Source: Candidatus Magasanikiibacteriota bacterium (GTDB lineage Bacteria > Patescibacteriota > Patescibacteriia > Magasanikbacterales > GWA2-37-8). From it: 12,104 nucleotides of DNA. Shown here in pieces: positions 1 through 6,442 of the stretch (within the stretch, counting starts at the first letter, position 1; every line of letters starts with the position of its first letter). The stretch lies in contig CAINUM010000096.1 of the NCBI GenBank assembly GCA_903853785.1, positions 1 to 12,104 on the forward strand. Reading direction: 5' to 3'. The position numbers and the translations under genes are program-made. A model generated the notes under the pieces. The model saw nothing but the letters and a program-made list of their open reading frames with translations, was not told the DNA's origin and did not search any database.

Positions 1-13
1 AAATTTTTTTCAT
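1..13 (-). CDS. Start of a further operon gene, cut off by the window edge
   Basis: An ATG at 13-11 follows the stop of the CvpA-like gene by a single base (TAA-A-ATG) and reads Met-Lys-Lys-Ile before the window ends. The spacing matches the 1 to 4 base gaps elsewhere in these operons, and Met-Lys-Lys is a common bacterial N-terminus. Only four codons are visible, so no function can be given and the call rests on spacing alone. Confidence 0.35.
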
Positions 14-14
14 T

Positions 15-545
15 TTATTTCAAACCGGGAATTACACTCTGAATTGTTTTAACTGCATCAGGTAATAGAAGCCAAAGGATTGAAGCGAGTTTGACCAACG
101 ATGGTACAATTTTGGAGGTTGTTACCCATTCCATAAATTGTATGCCAACTGGAAATTTGCCAATAAAATAAAAGATAACACCCAAACCCAATGCACCTTC
201 TAACAACCCAAAGGTTAAACCAAGCAAACGATCCAAAGAACGAATGAATGGTAGATGGGTAAAGAAGCTCAAAAATTTATCAATAATCCAAAACACCAAG
301 CCGATCAAGCGGTTAATTACAAAAAAGACAATTATGAACATTAAAACTTTTGAAAAATTCGCACCCCAGCCAGTAGTATTGATGAGCCAAGTTGCGACGG
401 GTTCATAATATAACCCGGCTAAGTATACGCCTGCAAATGTTCCCACCAATGATCCAATGGTATGAACCAAACCAAACCAAAGACCAAATAAACCAAAACC
501 ACCAATGATTAATATTAGAGCAAAATCAAAATATGATAATGGCAT
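15..545 (-). CDS. CvpA-family integral membrane protein
   Basis: This 176-residue protein is almost entirely hydrophobic, with about four membrane segments at roughly residues 7-27, 30-48, 65-90 and 107-130. The family hallmark is seen at about residues 99-119: PFIRSLDRLLGLTFGLLEG, a proline followed by an Arg/Asp pair and a glycine-rich helix start. CvpA (colicin V production) proteins are inner-membrane proteins with poorly defined roles in envelope homeostasis and secretion; the exact function here is unknown. It lies 9 bases downstream of metG and is followed one base later by another start codon, so it is an internal gene of the rsmI-metG operon. The ATG at 545 has no Shine-Dalgarno sequence in front of it, like its neighbours. 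Family assignment is fairly safe; function is not. Confidence 0.75.
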   Translation of the reverse strand: MPLSYFDFALILIIGGFGLFGLWFGLVHTIGSLVGTFAGVYLAGLYYEPVATWLINTTGWGANFSKVLMFIIVFFVINRLIGLVFWIIDKFLSFFTHLPFIRSLDRLLGLTFGLLEGALGLGVIFYFIGKFPVGIQFMEWVTTSKIVPSLVKLASILWLLLPDAVKTIQSVIPGLK

Positions 546-554
546 AAAATAATT

Positions 555-2093
555 TTATATTAAAAGTCTAGGAAATAAAATTTCACCTTTTGTTATTTGA
601 TTACCGACAGTTAATTCACTCCATTGTTGTAATTCGGAAATTTGTTTGGCAAATTCAGTACTTGGGTTTAATCCAAGCTGGCCAATAATTTTTTCAGCAG
701 TTTCTGGCATCACAGGATAAATCATAATGGCGATATGGCGTAGGGATTCGCAGAGATGATAAAGTAAATTTTGTACCTCTTCCATTTTACCTTCTTTGGC
801 CAACGACCATGGTTTTTTATCGGAAATTGTTTGATCGCAATAAGTAATAAATTTCCAAGCAGTTTCTAAGGCGTGCACAAATTTCCATTTATCCATGTAT
901 GCAATATATGTTGGCCAAATTTCTTTTTCTAATAAATCTATTGGTGAATGGTCTACTTCAGTTACGGCAGGAATTTGATTGTTGGAATATTTTTCTACCA
1001 TGGATAAAATACGACTGGTAAGATTGCCCAAACCATTGGCTAGATCCGAAGTGTAACGGTCAACAAATTTTGTATTAGAAAAATCACCATCATTATCAAA
1101 AGGAATTTCACGCATTAAAAAGTAGCGGACAGATTCCAAAGAATATTTAGAAGTGAGTTCGAGTGGATTAATGACGTTGCCGATAGTTTTGCTCATCTTT
1201 TGTCCATCAACGGTCATCCAACCATGTACAGCGATTTGTTTTGGTAATTCAACACCGGCAGAAATCAACATGGCTGGCCAAAGCAAAGAATGAAAACGAT
1301 TTATCTCTTTTCCAATTACATGAGTGGCTGGCCAAAATTCATTAAACAATTTTTCATCATTTGAGCCGTATCCAAGCGCGGTAATATAATTGGTCAATGC
1401 ATCAAACCAGACATACATTACTTGAGTATCATCACCAGGTACTGGAATTCCCCATGGGAGTTTGTTGGCCGCGCGAGAAACACTAATATCTTCTAAACCA
1501 TTTTTTAGAATGTTATACATTTCGTTGTAGCGACTTTCTGGATAAACAAAATCTTTACGTTGTTCAAATAAAAATTCAATCGGTTCTTGATATTTTGATA
1601 ATCTAAAAAAATAATTTTCTTCCTCTAAAACTTCCGGTGCTTTCAAATGATCTGGGCATTTTCCATCCACTAAATCTTTTTCTGTTTTAAAAGATTCACA
1701 ACCAACACAATATAAACCGGTGTAAGCTTTTTTATAAATATCACCATTATCCAAAGATGCAATCCAAAATTTTTGTGCGCCTGAGATGTGACGTTTTTCA
1801 GTAGTGCGAATAAAATCATCATTTGAAATATTCCAAATATCAGCTAACTCGGAGTATTTAGCGGCTGTCGTATTAGTAAACTCTTCAACGCTTTGACCAA
1901 GATCATGAGCGGTTTTATATATTTTTTGACCATGCTCGTCGGTGCCAGTGAGAAAGCGTACGTCTTTACCTAACAATCGCTGATAGCGAGCCATGACGTC
2001 GGTAAACAGTAATTCTAACGCAAACCCAATATGAGGAGGTGCATTTACGTAAGCGATGGCGGTGGTGAGGTAAACAGATTCTTTTTTATGCAT
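555..2093 (-). CDS. metG: Methionyl-tRNA synthetase (class I)
   Basis: This cytoplasmic enzyme charges tRNA-Met and initiator tRNA with methionine using ATP. At 512 residues it covers the Rossmann catalytic core and the helical anticodon-binding domain, and it lacks the C-terminal EMAP/Trbp111-like domain of longer MetRS. The HIGH signature is at residues 21-24, here HIGF after AYVNAPP. The TGTDEHGQKI block follows at 49-58. A single zinc knuckle is visible as Cys129, Cys132, Cys146 and His149 (CVGC...CPDH). The KMSKS loop is KMSKT at 299-303, preceded by HGWMTVDGQ. WFDALTNYITALGYG at 229-243 is also typical of the family. The ATG at 2093 leaves an 11-base gap after rsmI and fits the normal N-terminus of the family. 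The Phe in the last HIGH position is unusual compared with the textbook motif, but the rest of the protein is intact. Confidence 0.96.
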   Translation of the reverse strand: MHKKESVYLTTAIAYVNAPPHIGFALELLFTDVMARYQRLLGKDVRFLTGTDEHGQKIYKTAHDLGQSVEEFTNTTAAKYSELADIWNISNDDFIRTTEKRHISGAQKFWIASLDNGDIYKKAYTGLYCVGCESFKTEKDLVDGKCPDHLKAPEVLEEENYFFRLSKYQEPIEFLFEQRKDFVYPESRYNEMYNILKNGLEDISVSRAANKLPWGIPVPGDDTQVMYVWFDALTNYITALGYGSNDEKLFNEFWPATHVIGKEINRFHSLLWPAMLISAGVELPKQIAVHGWMTVDGQKMSKTIGNVINPLELTSKYSLESVRYFLMREIPFDNDGDFSNTKFVDRYTSDLANGLGNLTSRILSMVEKYSNNQIPAVTEVDHSPIDLLEKEIWPTYIAYMDKWKFVHALETAWKFITYCDQTISDKKPWSLAKEGKMEEVQNLLYHLCESLRHIAIMIYPVMPETAEKIIGQLGLNPSTEFAKQISELQQWSELTVGNQITKGEILFPRLLI

Positions 2094-2104
2094 ATTTGGA
2101 GGAT

Positions 2105-2776
2105 TTATTTCTTATTGATAATTACGACGAACTCCCCTCTTTCTTCTTTCATCTGTTCCATTATTTCATCTATCGTACCACGATAAATTGTTTCAAATTG
2201 TTTGGTTAATTCTCGCCCAACTAAAAGTTGTTTTTTGGGATCAAGATATTCTTTTAATTCTTTTAAACATTTCATTATGCGATGACCGGATTCGTAGAAT
2301 GCTACAGTAAAATCGTAAGCCACGGCCTCTTTAAAAAATTTCTGTCTTTTATTTTTGTGAGGAGGAAAACCCAAAAACAAAAATTTGTCGGTAGGAAAAC
2401 CAGAGACACTCAAAGCCGTGACAATAGCGGATGGTCCTGGAATCGGAATGATTTGATTGATATGATTTTTCAACAAGTCACTGATTAACATATTGCCTGG
2501 ATCACTAATTCCTGGTGTGCCAGCATCAGTCACCAATGCTAAGTTTTTACCTTCATTTAGTAAGTTCATTATTTCTTTAATTTTTTTAAAATCACTATGT
2601 TGGTGATAACTAATAGTTTTGACTGTAATCTGATAATGATCGAGTAGTTTTTTGGTAACACGAGTATCTTCGCATAAAATAAAATCAACACTTTTGAGAG
2701 TTTCAATAGCGCGCAAAGTAATATCGCCTAAATTTCCAATCGGCGTGGCGACAATATATAATTTTCCAGTATCCAT
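2105..2776 (-). CDS. rsmI: 16S rRNA 2'-O-ribose C1402 methyltransferase RsmI
   Basis: RsmI is an SAM-dependent tetrapyrrole-methylase-fold enzyme that methylates the ribose of C1402 in the 16S rRNA decoding centre. Conserved family blocks are visible in order: LYIVATPIGNLGDITLRA at residues 6-23, CEDTR at 35-39, LVTDAGTPGISDPG at 81-94, PGPSAIVTALSVSGFP at 113-128, and FLFLGFPPHKNKRQ at 132-145. At 223 residues it ends soon after the methylase core (last block GEFVVII) and lacks the roughly 50-residue C-terminal region of many homologues of about 280 residues, a shortening that fits a reduced genome. It is the first gene of an operon with metG (11-base gap) and the cvpA-like gene, directly after the nested terminator of the upstream Fe-S operon. 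The start at 2776 places Met four residues before the first conserved block; no Shine-Dalgarno sequence precedes it. Confidence 0.95.
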   Translation of the reverse strand: MDTGKLYIVATPIGNLGDITLRAIETLKSVDFILCEDTRVTKKLLDHYQITVKTISYHQHSDFKKIKEIMNLLNEGKNLALVTDAGTPGISDPGNMLISDLLKNHINQIIPIPGPSAIVTALSVSGFPTDKFLFLGFPPHKNKRQKFFKEAVAYDFTVAFYESGHRIMKCLKELKEYLDPKKQLLVGRELTKQFETIYRGTIDEIMEQMKEERGEFVVIINKK

Positions 2777-2796
2777 AATATTTTTTTAATGTCTGT

Positions 2797-2825
2797 AGTC
2801 TATCAAATAAACGTCTGAAAATCAA
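2797..2825 (-). promoter_or_regulatory. Probable sigma70-type promoter of rsmI-metG-cvpA
   Basis: Read on the minus strand there is TTGATT (2825-2820), a 17-base spacer, and TAGACT (2802-2797); each hexamer matches the consensus at four of six positions. Transcription would start near 2790, leaving a leader of about 14 bases before the rsmI ATG. Its place just after the terminator at 2834-2929 supports a new transcription unit here. The match is moderate and the sequence is AT-rich, so chance is possible. Confidence 0.4.
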
Positions 2826-2833
2826 TAAAACAA

Positions 2834-2929
2834 AAAAACCAATAGTTGTTTTTGAGCGGGTTATGAGCCCGAAGGCTCATCCTTTCGGCCACGCGGCCGA
2901 AAAAAGCGAAAAAGCAACTATTGGTTTTT
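2834..2929 (-). terminator. Nested palindrome, probable terminator of the Fe-S operon
   Basis: A perfect 15-base outer inverted repeat (2834-2848 with 2915-2929) encloses two GC-rich hairpins. One has a 7-bp stem, 2863-2869 with 2874-2880, and a CGAA loop. The other has an 8-bp stem, 2883-2890 with 2895-2902, and an ACGC loop. On the minus strand the last arm runs straight into a T-rich stretch (2838-2832 and on), as expected of an intrinsic terminator, and it lies 16 bases after the last gene of the operon. It is far more elaborate than a normal terminator hairpin, so it could also be a dispersed repeat or a structured RNA. The structure is seen directly; the role is inferred. Confidence 0.7.
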
Positions 2930-2944
2930 GTTCTATATAACTAC

Positions 2945-3127
2945 TTATTCCAATGTAATGGCTTGAGTTGGGCATGAATCACACCCCATTTGGATCATAT
3001 CGTCGTCGTCCCCTTTTGGGTCAATTACAATTGCTTTGCCATCGTCGTCCATTTTGAAAGTGTTTGAAGCAAGTGCGACACAAGTGCCGCAGCCAATACA
3101 TTTTTCTTTATCTACGATTGGATTCAT
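2945..3127 (-). CDS. Small single-cluster [4Fe-4S] ferredoxin
   Basis: The product is a 60-residue acidic electron carrier. Numbered from the ATG at 3127, the cluster ligands are Cys10, Cys13 and Cys16 (CIGCGTC) plus a distal Cys-Pro in GCDSCPTQAI at about residues 48-57. This is the pattern of bacterial and archaeal single [4Fe-4S] ferredoxins, where the extra distal Cys may be free or disulfide-bonded. An acidic run (DPKGDDDD) lies between the halves. An in-frame GTG at 3142 would add five residues and overlap the upstream gene; I prefer the ATG because it gives the TAA-AAAT-ATG spacing seen elsewhere in this operon. It is the last gene of the Fe-S operon, before the nested terminator. It could supply electrons for cluster assembly or be a client of it; the sequence does not decide. 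Confidence 0.9.
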   Translation of the reverse strand: MNPIVDKEKCIGCGTCVALASNTFKMDDDGKAIVIDPKGDDDDMIQMGCDSCPTQAITLE

Positions 3128-3131
3128 ATTT

Positions 3132-3455
3132 TTATACGTCACCTAAAAAATCATTATTTAAAGCTTCTTCCACGGTGGCATCCATGATCCCAGGATCTTG
3201 AGGAGGTCGTGTAGCGGCTTCTTCAATATCCGCTAAAATTGTTTCCTCTTTAGCCTCATCAATAAAGTTGCCGTTAACTGCAACAATTGGCGCCATATGA
3301 CAGCGACCAGTGCAGTTGCAAAAGTTTAAATCAACTTTTTCGTTCTTTTCACCAGCTTTAAGGCCAGTATTCTCTTGAATCTTGCGCATCAACTTGCCAG
3401 AGCCCATTACTCCACAGGTCATACCGCAACAAACACGAATATTTTTCTTATCCAT
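3132..3455 (-). CDS. Thioredoxin-like [2Fe-2S] ferredoxin (NuoE/HndA C-terminal type)
   Basis: This 107-residue protein matches the thioredoxin-fold [2Fe-2S] domain found at the C-terminus of NuoE and HndA and in free-standing Aquifex/clostridial ferredoxins. The likely ligands are Cys9 and Cys14 (VCCGMTC, C-x4-C) and Cys48 and Cys52 (CTGRC, C-x3-C), followed by the typical MAPIVAVNGNFID turn at 54-66. Two further cysteines, Cys10 and Cys46, sit next to the ligands. Residues 84-107 form an acidic tail of unknown role. No other complex I or hydrogenase subunit is nearby, so it is an orphan electron carrier rather than part of NADH dehydrogenase. Its ATG overlaps the end of the iscU gene by 8 bases, which suggests translational coupling. 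A role as the electron donor to IscU/IscS is inference from position. Confidence 0.88.
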   Translation of the reverse strand: MDKKNIRVCCGMTCGVMGSGKLMRKIQENTGLKAGEKNEKVDLNFCNCTGRCHMAPIVAVNGNFIDEAKEETILADIEEAATRPPQDPGIMDATVEEALNNDFLGDV

Positions 3456-4128
3456 AATATTTTTCTTGATAATATCTAAGTAGATCTTCGATCGCTGGTA
3501 GAGATTCTTTGTTAATTATACCAATTTTCAGTTTCTTTTGTAAATCTTCCAAAGTTTTTGCACCTTCTAATACCGCTTCTTCAATATCGTGATCAGTAAT
3601 ATGTAGATCGGCATCAATCACTTTGGAACCAGCGGTCACAATACGAGTGTGTTGACCGGTTTGACGAAAATAATCATTTACCGCCGCTTGTAGAGCCTTG
3701 TCACCTAATACAGAACAGTGCACTTTTCTATCTGGGAGACCACCGAGTCTATTTAAAATATCTTGAGGTTTAATTTTTAGAGCTTCATCAATTGGCATTC
3801 CACCATTTTCTACCACCATTTCACTCAAAGCTGAAGTTGAGGCAATCGCACTACCGCAACCGAAGGTGCGCCAACGACATTCTGCAATTTTTTCAGTCTT
3901 TGGGTCGATGTTGAGCCATAAAACCATTTCATCTCCACAAGCTGGTGAACCAACACGGCCCATAGCATTATGTTTGAAAGTTTCTTCTTCACCGTAGCGC
4001 ATGAAATTACGCGGATTGAAAAAGTGGTCTTTGACTGTATCGGTATACAACCAGCCGCCACCGCCAGTAGTAGAACGAATATCCACCGGCTGTTTGGGGT
4101 CTGTAATTTTTACACTTTTGTCAGTCAT
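3448..4128 (-). CDS. iscU: Fe-S cluster scaffold protein, IscU/NifU type with a cysteine-less tail
   Basis: The scaffold receives sulfur from the desulfurase and assembles [2Fe-2S] or [4Fe-4S] clusters in the cytoplasm. The IscU core is clear: LYTDTVKDHFFNPRNFM at residues 27-43, GSPACGDEM with Cys64 and Asp66, the FGCGSA block with Cys91, and KVHCS with His137 and Cys138, so all cluster ligands are present. Unlike plain IscU (about 125 residues) it has an N-terminal extension with TTGGGGW and a C-terminal tail from about 172 to 226. That tail (ITDHDIEEAVLEGAKTLEDL) resembles the Bfd-like central domain of NifU but has no cysteine at all. The gene lies 4 bases after iscS and overlaps the next gene by 8 bases. 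NifU-like is an equally valid name; I use iscU because of the Rrf2/IscS context. Confidence 0.92.
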   Translation of the reverse strand: MTDKSVKITDPKQPVDIRSTTGGGGWLYTDTVKDHFFNPRNFMRYGEEETFKHNAMGRVGSPACGDEMVLWLNIDPKTEKIAECRWRTFGCGSAIASTSALSEMVVENGGMPIDEALKIKPQDILNRLGGLPDRKVHCSVLGDKALQAAVNDYFRQTGQHTRIVTAGSKVIDADLHITDHDIEEAVLEGAKTLEDLQKKLKIGIINKESLPAIEDLLRYYQEKYYG

Positions 4129-4132
4129 ATAA

Positions 4133-5368
4133 TTATTTTTTGTATTTAGCGTGTTTTACATTTCCCATATTTACCGGACTAATTTCACGCAATTGTTTAA
4201 TGACATCTGGTAAATATTTTATAATATATTCAACATCTTTTTTGCTATTGCAATGACCAAAAGTAAATCTCAAACTACCGTGAGAATATTCATAAGGCAA
4301 ACCCATAGCAAGTAAAACGTGAGATGGATCAAGAGATTCGCTAGTACAAGCACTACCGGTCGAACACATAATTCCGTATTCATCCAAATATAGCAACATC
4401 GCCTCTCCCTCAACGTCTATAAAAGTAACATTCAAATTGTTTGGCAAACGTCTATCACCCAACTCTGGTCCATTTAATTTTAATTTTGGAATTTTTTCTT
4501 GAAGTTCTTTCCACATAAACGCGGTAAGATCGCCAACTCTTTTTGATTCTGATTCGATTTGTTGTTGGGCCAACTCAAAAGCTTTGGCAAAACCAACGAT
4601 TGCCGGTACATTTTCCGTGCCAGCACGTAAACGGCGTTCTTGTCCTCCGCCAACAATTAATGGTTTCAAACGAACACCGCGACGGACATATAGCATCCCT
4701 ACCCCTTTTGGACCATACATTTTACTCCCATTTACGGTCATCAGATCGACATGTAATTTTTCAACATCTAGATTTATATAACCAGCGGCTTGGCAAGCAT
4801 CAGTATGAAAAAAAGGATAAGTTGTATTATTTTCTTTGCGATATTTTAAAATTTCTCGGCCAATATCGGCGATCGGCTCTATCGTACCAACTTCATTGTT
4901 GGCATACATAACAGAAACTAAAACAGTATCTGGACGTATTGCTTTGACCACATCTTCTACTTTTACAAAACCTTCTTCGTCAACTTTTAAATAAGTCACT
5001 TCCCAACCCTGTTTTTGTAAATCTTCTAGAGGGTGAATGATGGCGTGATGTTCTATGGTAGTAGTAATAATATGTTTACCTCTACTTTCGTGAGCACGTG
5101 CCACACCATATATGGCCAGGTTGTCTGACTCACTACCACCACCAGTAAAAATAATATTTTCCGGCAAGGCGTTTACTAATTTGGCAACAGTGCGACGACT
5201 ATCGTTTAAAACACCATTAGCTTCTCTGCCCTTGTGATAAAGAGATGATGGGTTACCATAAACCTCAGTGAAATATGGCAACATCGCCGCCACTACTTCA
5301 GGGCTACAATAAGTTGTGGCCGCGTGGTCTAAATAAATTTCACGTTTAATTTTTGGTTTTATAAACAT
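4133..5368 (-). CDS. iscS: Cysteine desulfurase (IscS/NifS family)
   Basis: This PLP enzyme converts cysteine to alanine and holds the sulfur as a persulfide for IscU and probably ThiI. It has 411 residues, normal for the family. Visible motifs are YLDHAATTY (12-20), GGGSESDNLAI (76-86), the TIEHHAI block (104-110), ANNEVGTIEPI (156-166), HTDACQAAG with the PLP-ring Asp190, the PLP lysine Lys216 in NGSKMYGPKGVG, GGGQERRLRAGTEN (240-253), and the active-site loop STGSACTSES with catalytic Cys341. The residue before Lys216 is Ser where most IscS and NifS have His. The loop has the IscS-type length rather than that of SufS. The gene follows rrf2 by one base and precedes iscU by four, so the three are surely co-transcribed. 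A basic C-terminal tail (KHAKYKK) may be the docking end for IscU. Confidence 0.95.
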   Translation of the reverse strand: MFIKPKIKREIYLDHAATTYCSPEVVAAMLPYFTEVYGNPSSLYHKGREANGVLNDSRRTVAKLVNALPENIIFTGGGSESDNLAIYGVARAHESRGKHIITTTIEHHAIIHPLEDLQKQGWEVTYLKVDEEGFVKVEDVVKAIRPDTVLVSVMYANNEVGTIEPIADIGREILKYRKENNTTYPFFHTDACQAAGYINLDVEKLHVDLMTVNGSKMYGPKGVGMLYVRRGVRLKPLIVGGGQERRLRAGTENVPAIVGFAKAFELAQQQIESESKRVGDLTAFMWKELQEKIPKLKLNGPELGDRRLPNNLNVTFIDVEGEAMLLYLDEYGIMCSTGSACTSESLDPSHVLLAMGLPYEYSHGSLRFTFGHCNSKKDVEYIIKYLPDVIKQLREISPVNMGNVKHAKYKK

Positions 5369-5369
5369 A

Positions 5370-5771
5370 TTAAATATCAGTCAATTTTACATCGTCTAAC
5401 ATTTTAACAATTTTTTTATTTAACTTACCCATCTTGGTTTTTAGTTCACATGTTTGAGCTGGATTGCAACATTCAATTTTTTTGGTTTTGTCCAAACAAT
5501 TTAAAATACAGCATTCACCTTCCATCGCTTCTACCACTTTGCGTAGGGTAATCTTTTTTGGATCTAACGCTAATTGATATCCTCCGGCTACTCCTTGGTG
5601 TGCATCGATGATATTAGCCAGACGTAATTTTCTGGCAATTTTTTGTAAAAATAAAAATGATACCTTAGTTTTTTGGGCAATCTCATTTAAAGACATTACC
5701 TGACCTTTTGATTTATGCAGAACTTTTAACATCTGCAAAGCGTAGTCTGTTTCACGACGAAGAGTAAGCAT
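5370..5771 (-). CDS. Rrf2/IscR-family transcriptional regulator
   Basis: This 133-residue DNA-binding protein is of the Rrf2 family, which includes IscR, NsrR and CymR. The winged helix is at about residues 5-70, with ETDYALQML, the recognition region KTKVSFLFLQKIARKLR and the wing GVAGGYQLA. The C-terminal part carries six cysteines, at 87, 88, 92, 101, 102 and 108. That is enough to hold an Fe-S cluster, though the spacing differs from Cys92/98/104 of E. coli IscR. Placed one base upstream of iscS, it most likely adjusts the operon to cluster supply. I could not identify a convincing IscR-type palindrome at the operon promoter (6403-6431). An NO or redox sensor of the NsrR type cannot be excluded, so I give no gene symbol. 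Confidence 0.88.
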   Translation of the reverse strand: MLTLRRETDYALQMLKVLHKSKGQVMSLNEIAQKTKVSFLFLQKIARKLRLANIIDAHQGVAGGYQLALDPKKITLRKVVEAMEGECCILNCLDKTKKIECCNPAQTCELKTKMGKLNKKIVKMLDDVKLTDI

Positions 5772-5772
5772 A

Positions 5773-6375
5773 TTAAAAAGGTAAGGTGTAATTAATATTT
5801 TTTATTGCTGGACTACCGTTTGCAGTTACTGGTTTTTCGGTTTTATCAAAGTTTACGGCAAATGGTAAAACTTCTCCAGTTAAATTTTTATAAAACAATT
5901 GTTTGTGTTCGCGACCAAAATCATAAATATCTTTAGTCACTTTTACATCTTGCTCGCAGTATTTTTTTATTTCATCTACTTTTCCTTCGCGCCACCAGCG
6001 CACTGCTTGTAAGCCATCTGCACTTTTAGTGACATTGTCTAAAGTAGCTTCGGCAATAGAAGCGAGTTTTAGACGAATGCCTAAACTCTCTTTTACTTTA
6101 ACAATCAGATCAAGATGAGGCAACAGTAGTAAATCACCTAAATAATAGTTATTTAATACCGGTAAATCAAAATGTTCACTATTAAAACCGATTATGCGTT
6201 CCGCTTTTTCTAAAATTGGCCAAACTTGGTTTAGTTCGCTCTCCAAAAAACTGTGGTAAGAGTCAGTATCTGATCGATAAAGTGAAATTACTGACACTTT
6301 TAATTTTTTAAAATCATTGTCAACTTCAGCAAATGTATTTTGTGTTTCAATATCAAAGACTACTTCGTAGGACAT
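5773..6375 (-). CDS. DEDD-type 3'-5' exonuclease-like protein (RNase H fold)
   Basis: This 200-residue protein has the acidic signature of DnaQ/DEDD nucleases: Asp8 and Glu10 in VFDIET, Asp70 in GFNSEHFDLPVL, and Asp143 in YCEQDVKVTKDIY with Tyr139 four residues before it, as in the DEDDy subgroup. An extra HLDL at 87-90 is also typical of the YprB/PolB-exonuclease-like families. It would use two metal ions to cut nucleic acid from the 3' end; the substrate cannot be told from sequence. It is the first gene of the Fe-S operon, one base ahead of the Rrf2 gene (TAA-T-ATG), which is an odd partner for cluster assembly. The residues after about 172 look like a low-conservation tail. Family confident, substrate unknown. 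Confidence 0.85.
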   Translation of the reverse strand: MSYEVVFDIETQNTFAEVDNDFKKLKVSVISLYRSDTDSYHSFLESELNQVWPILEKAERIIGFNSEHFDLPVLNNYYLGDLLLLPHLDLIVKVKESLGIRLKLASIAEATLDNVTKSADGLQAVRWWREGKVDEIKKYCEQDVKVTKDIYDFGREHKQLFYKNLTGEVLPFAVNFDKTEKPVTANGSPAIKNINYTLPF

Positions 6376-6402
6376 ATATAAATATTTTTAATTATGCCCG
6401 TC

Positions 6403-6431
6403 ATTATACCAAAATTTCTTTCGACTAACAA
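6403..6431 (-). promoter_or_regulatory. Sigma70-type promoter of the Fe-S operon
   Basis: On the minus strand, TTGTTA (6431-6426) is followed by a 17-base spacer and a perfect TATAAT (6408-6403). Transcription should start near 6396, about 20 bases before the exonuclease ATG at 6375. The 67-base gap between thiI and this gene is the only sizeable one in the region, which fits a promoter here. I see no clear terminator for thiI in the gap, so read-through from proS-thiI may add to expression. Confidence 0.65.
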
Positions 6432-6442
6432 CCTCGCACTCT

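Noticed and set aside
3128..3142. GTG start for the small ferredoxin
   Set aside because: The ATG at 3127 gives spacing like the other operon genes and the extra five residues are not needed for the ferredoxin fold; not fully excluded.
3825..4061. Shifted minus-strand frame inside iscU
   Set aside because: It overlaps the well-conserved IscU coding frame and shows no independent features.
4543..4911. Plus-strand open frame opposite iscS
   Set aside because: It lies wholly within a conserved enzyme gene and reads as an antisense frame; no motif or start signal.
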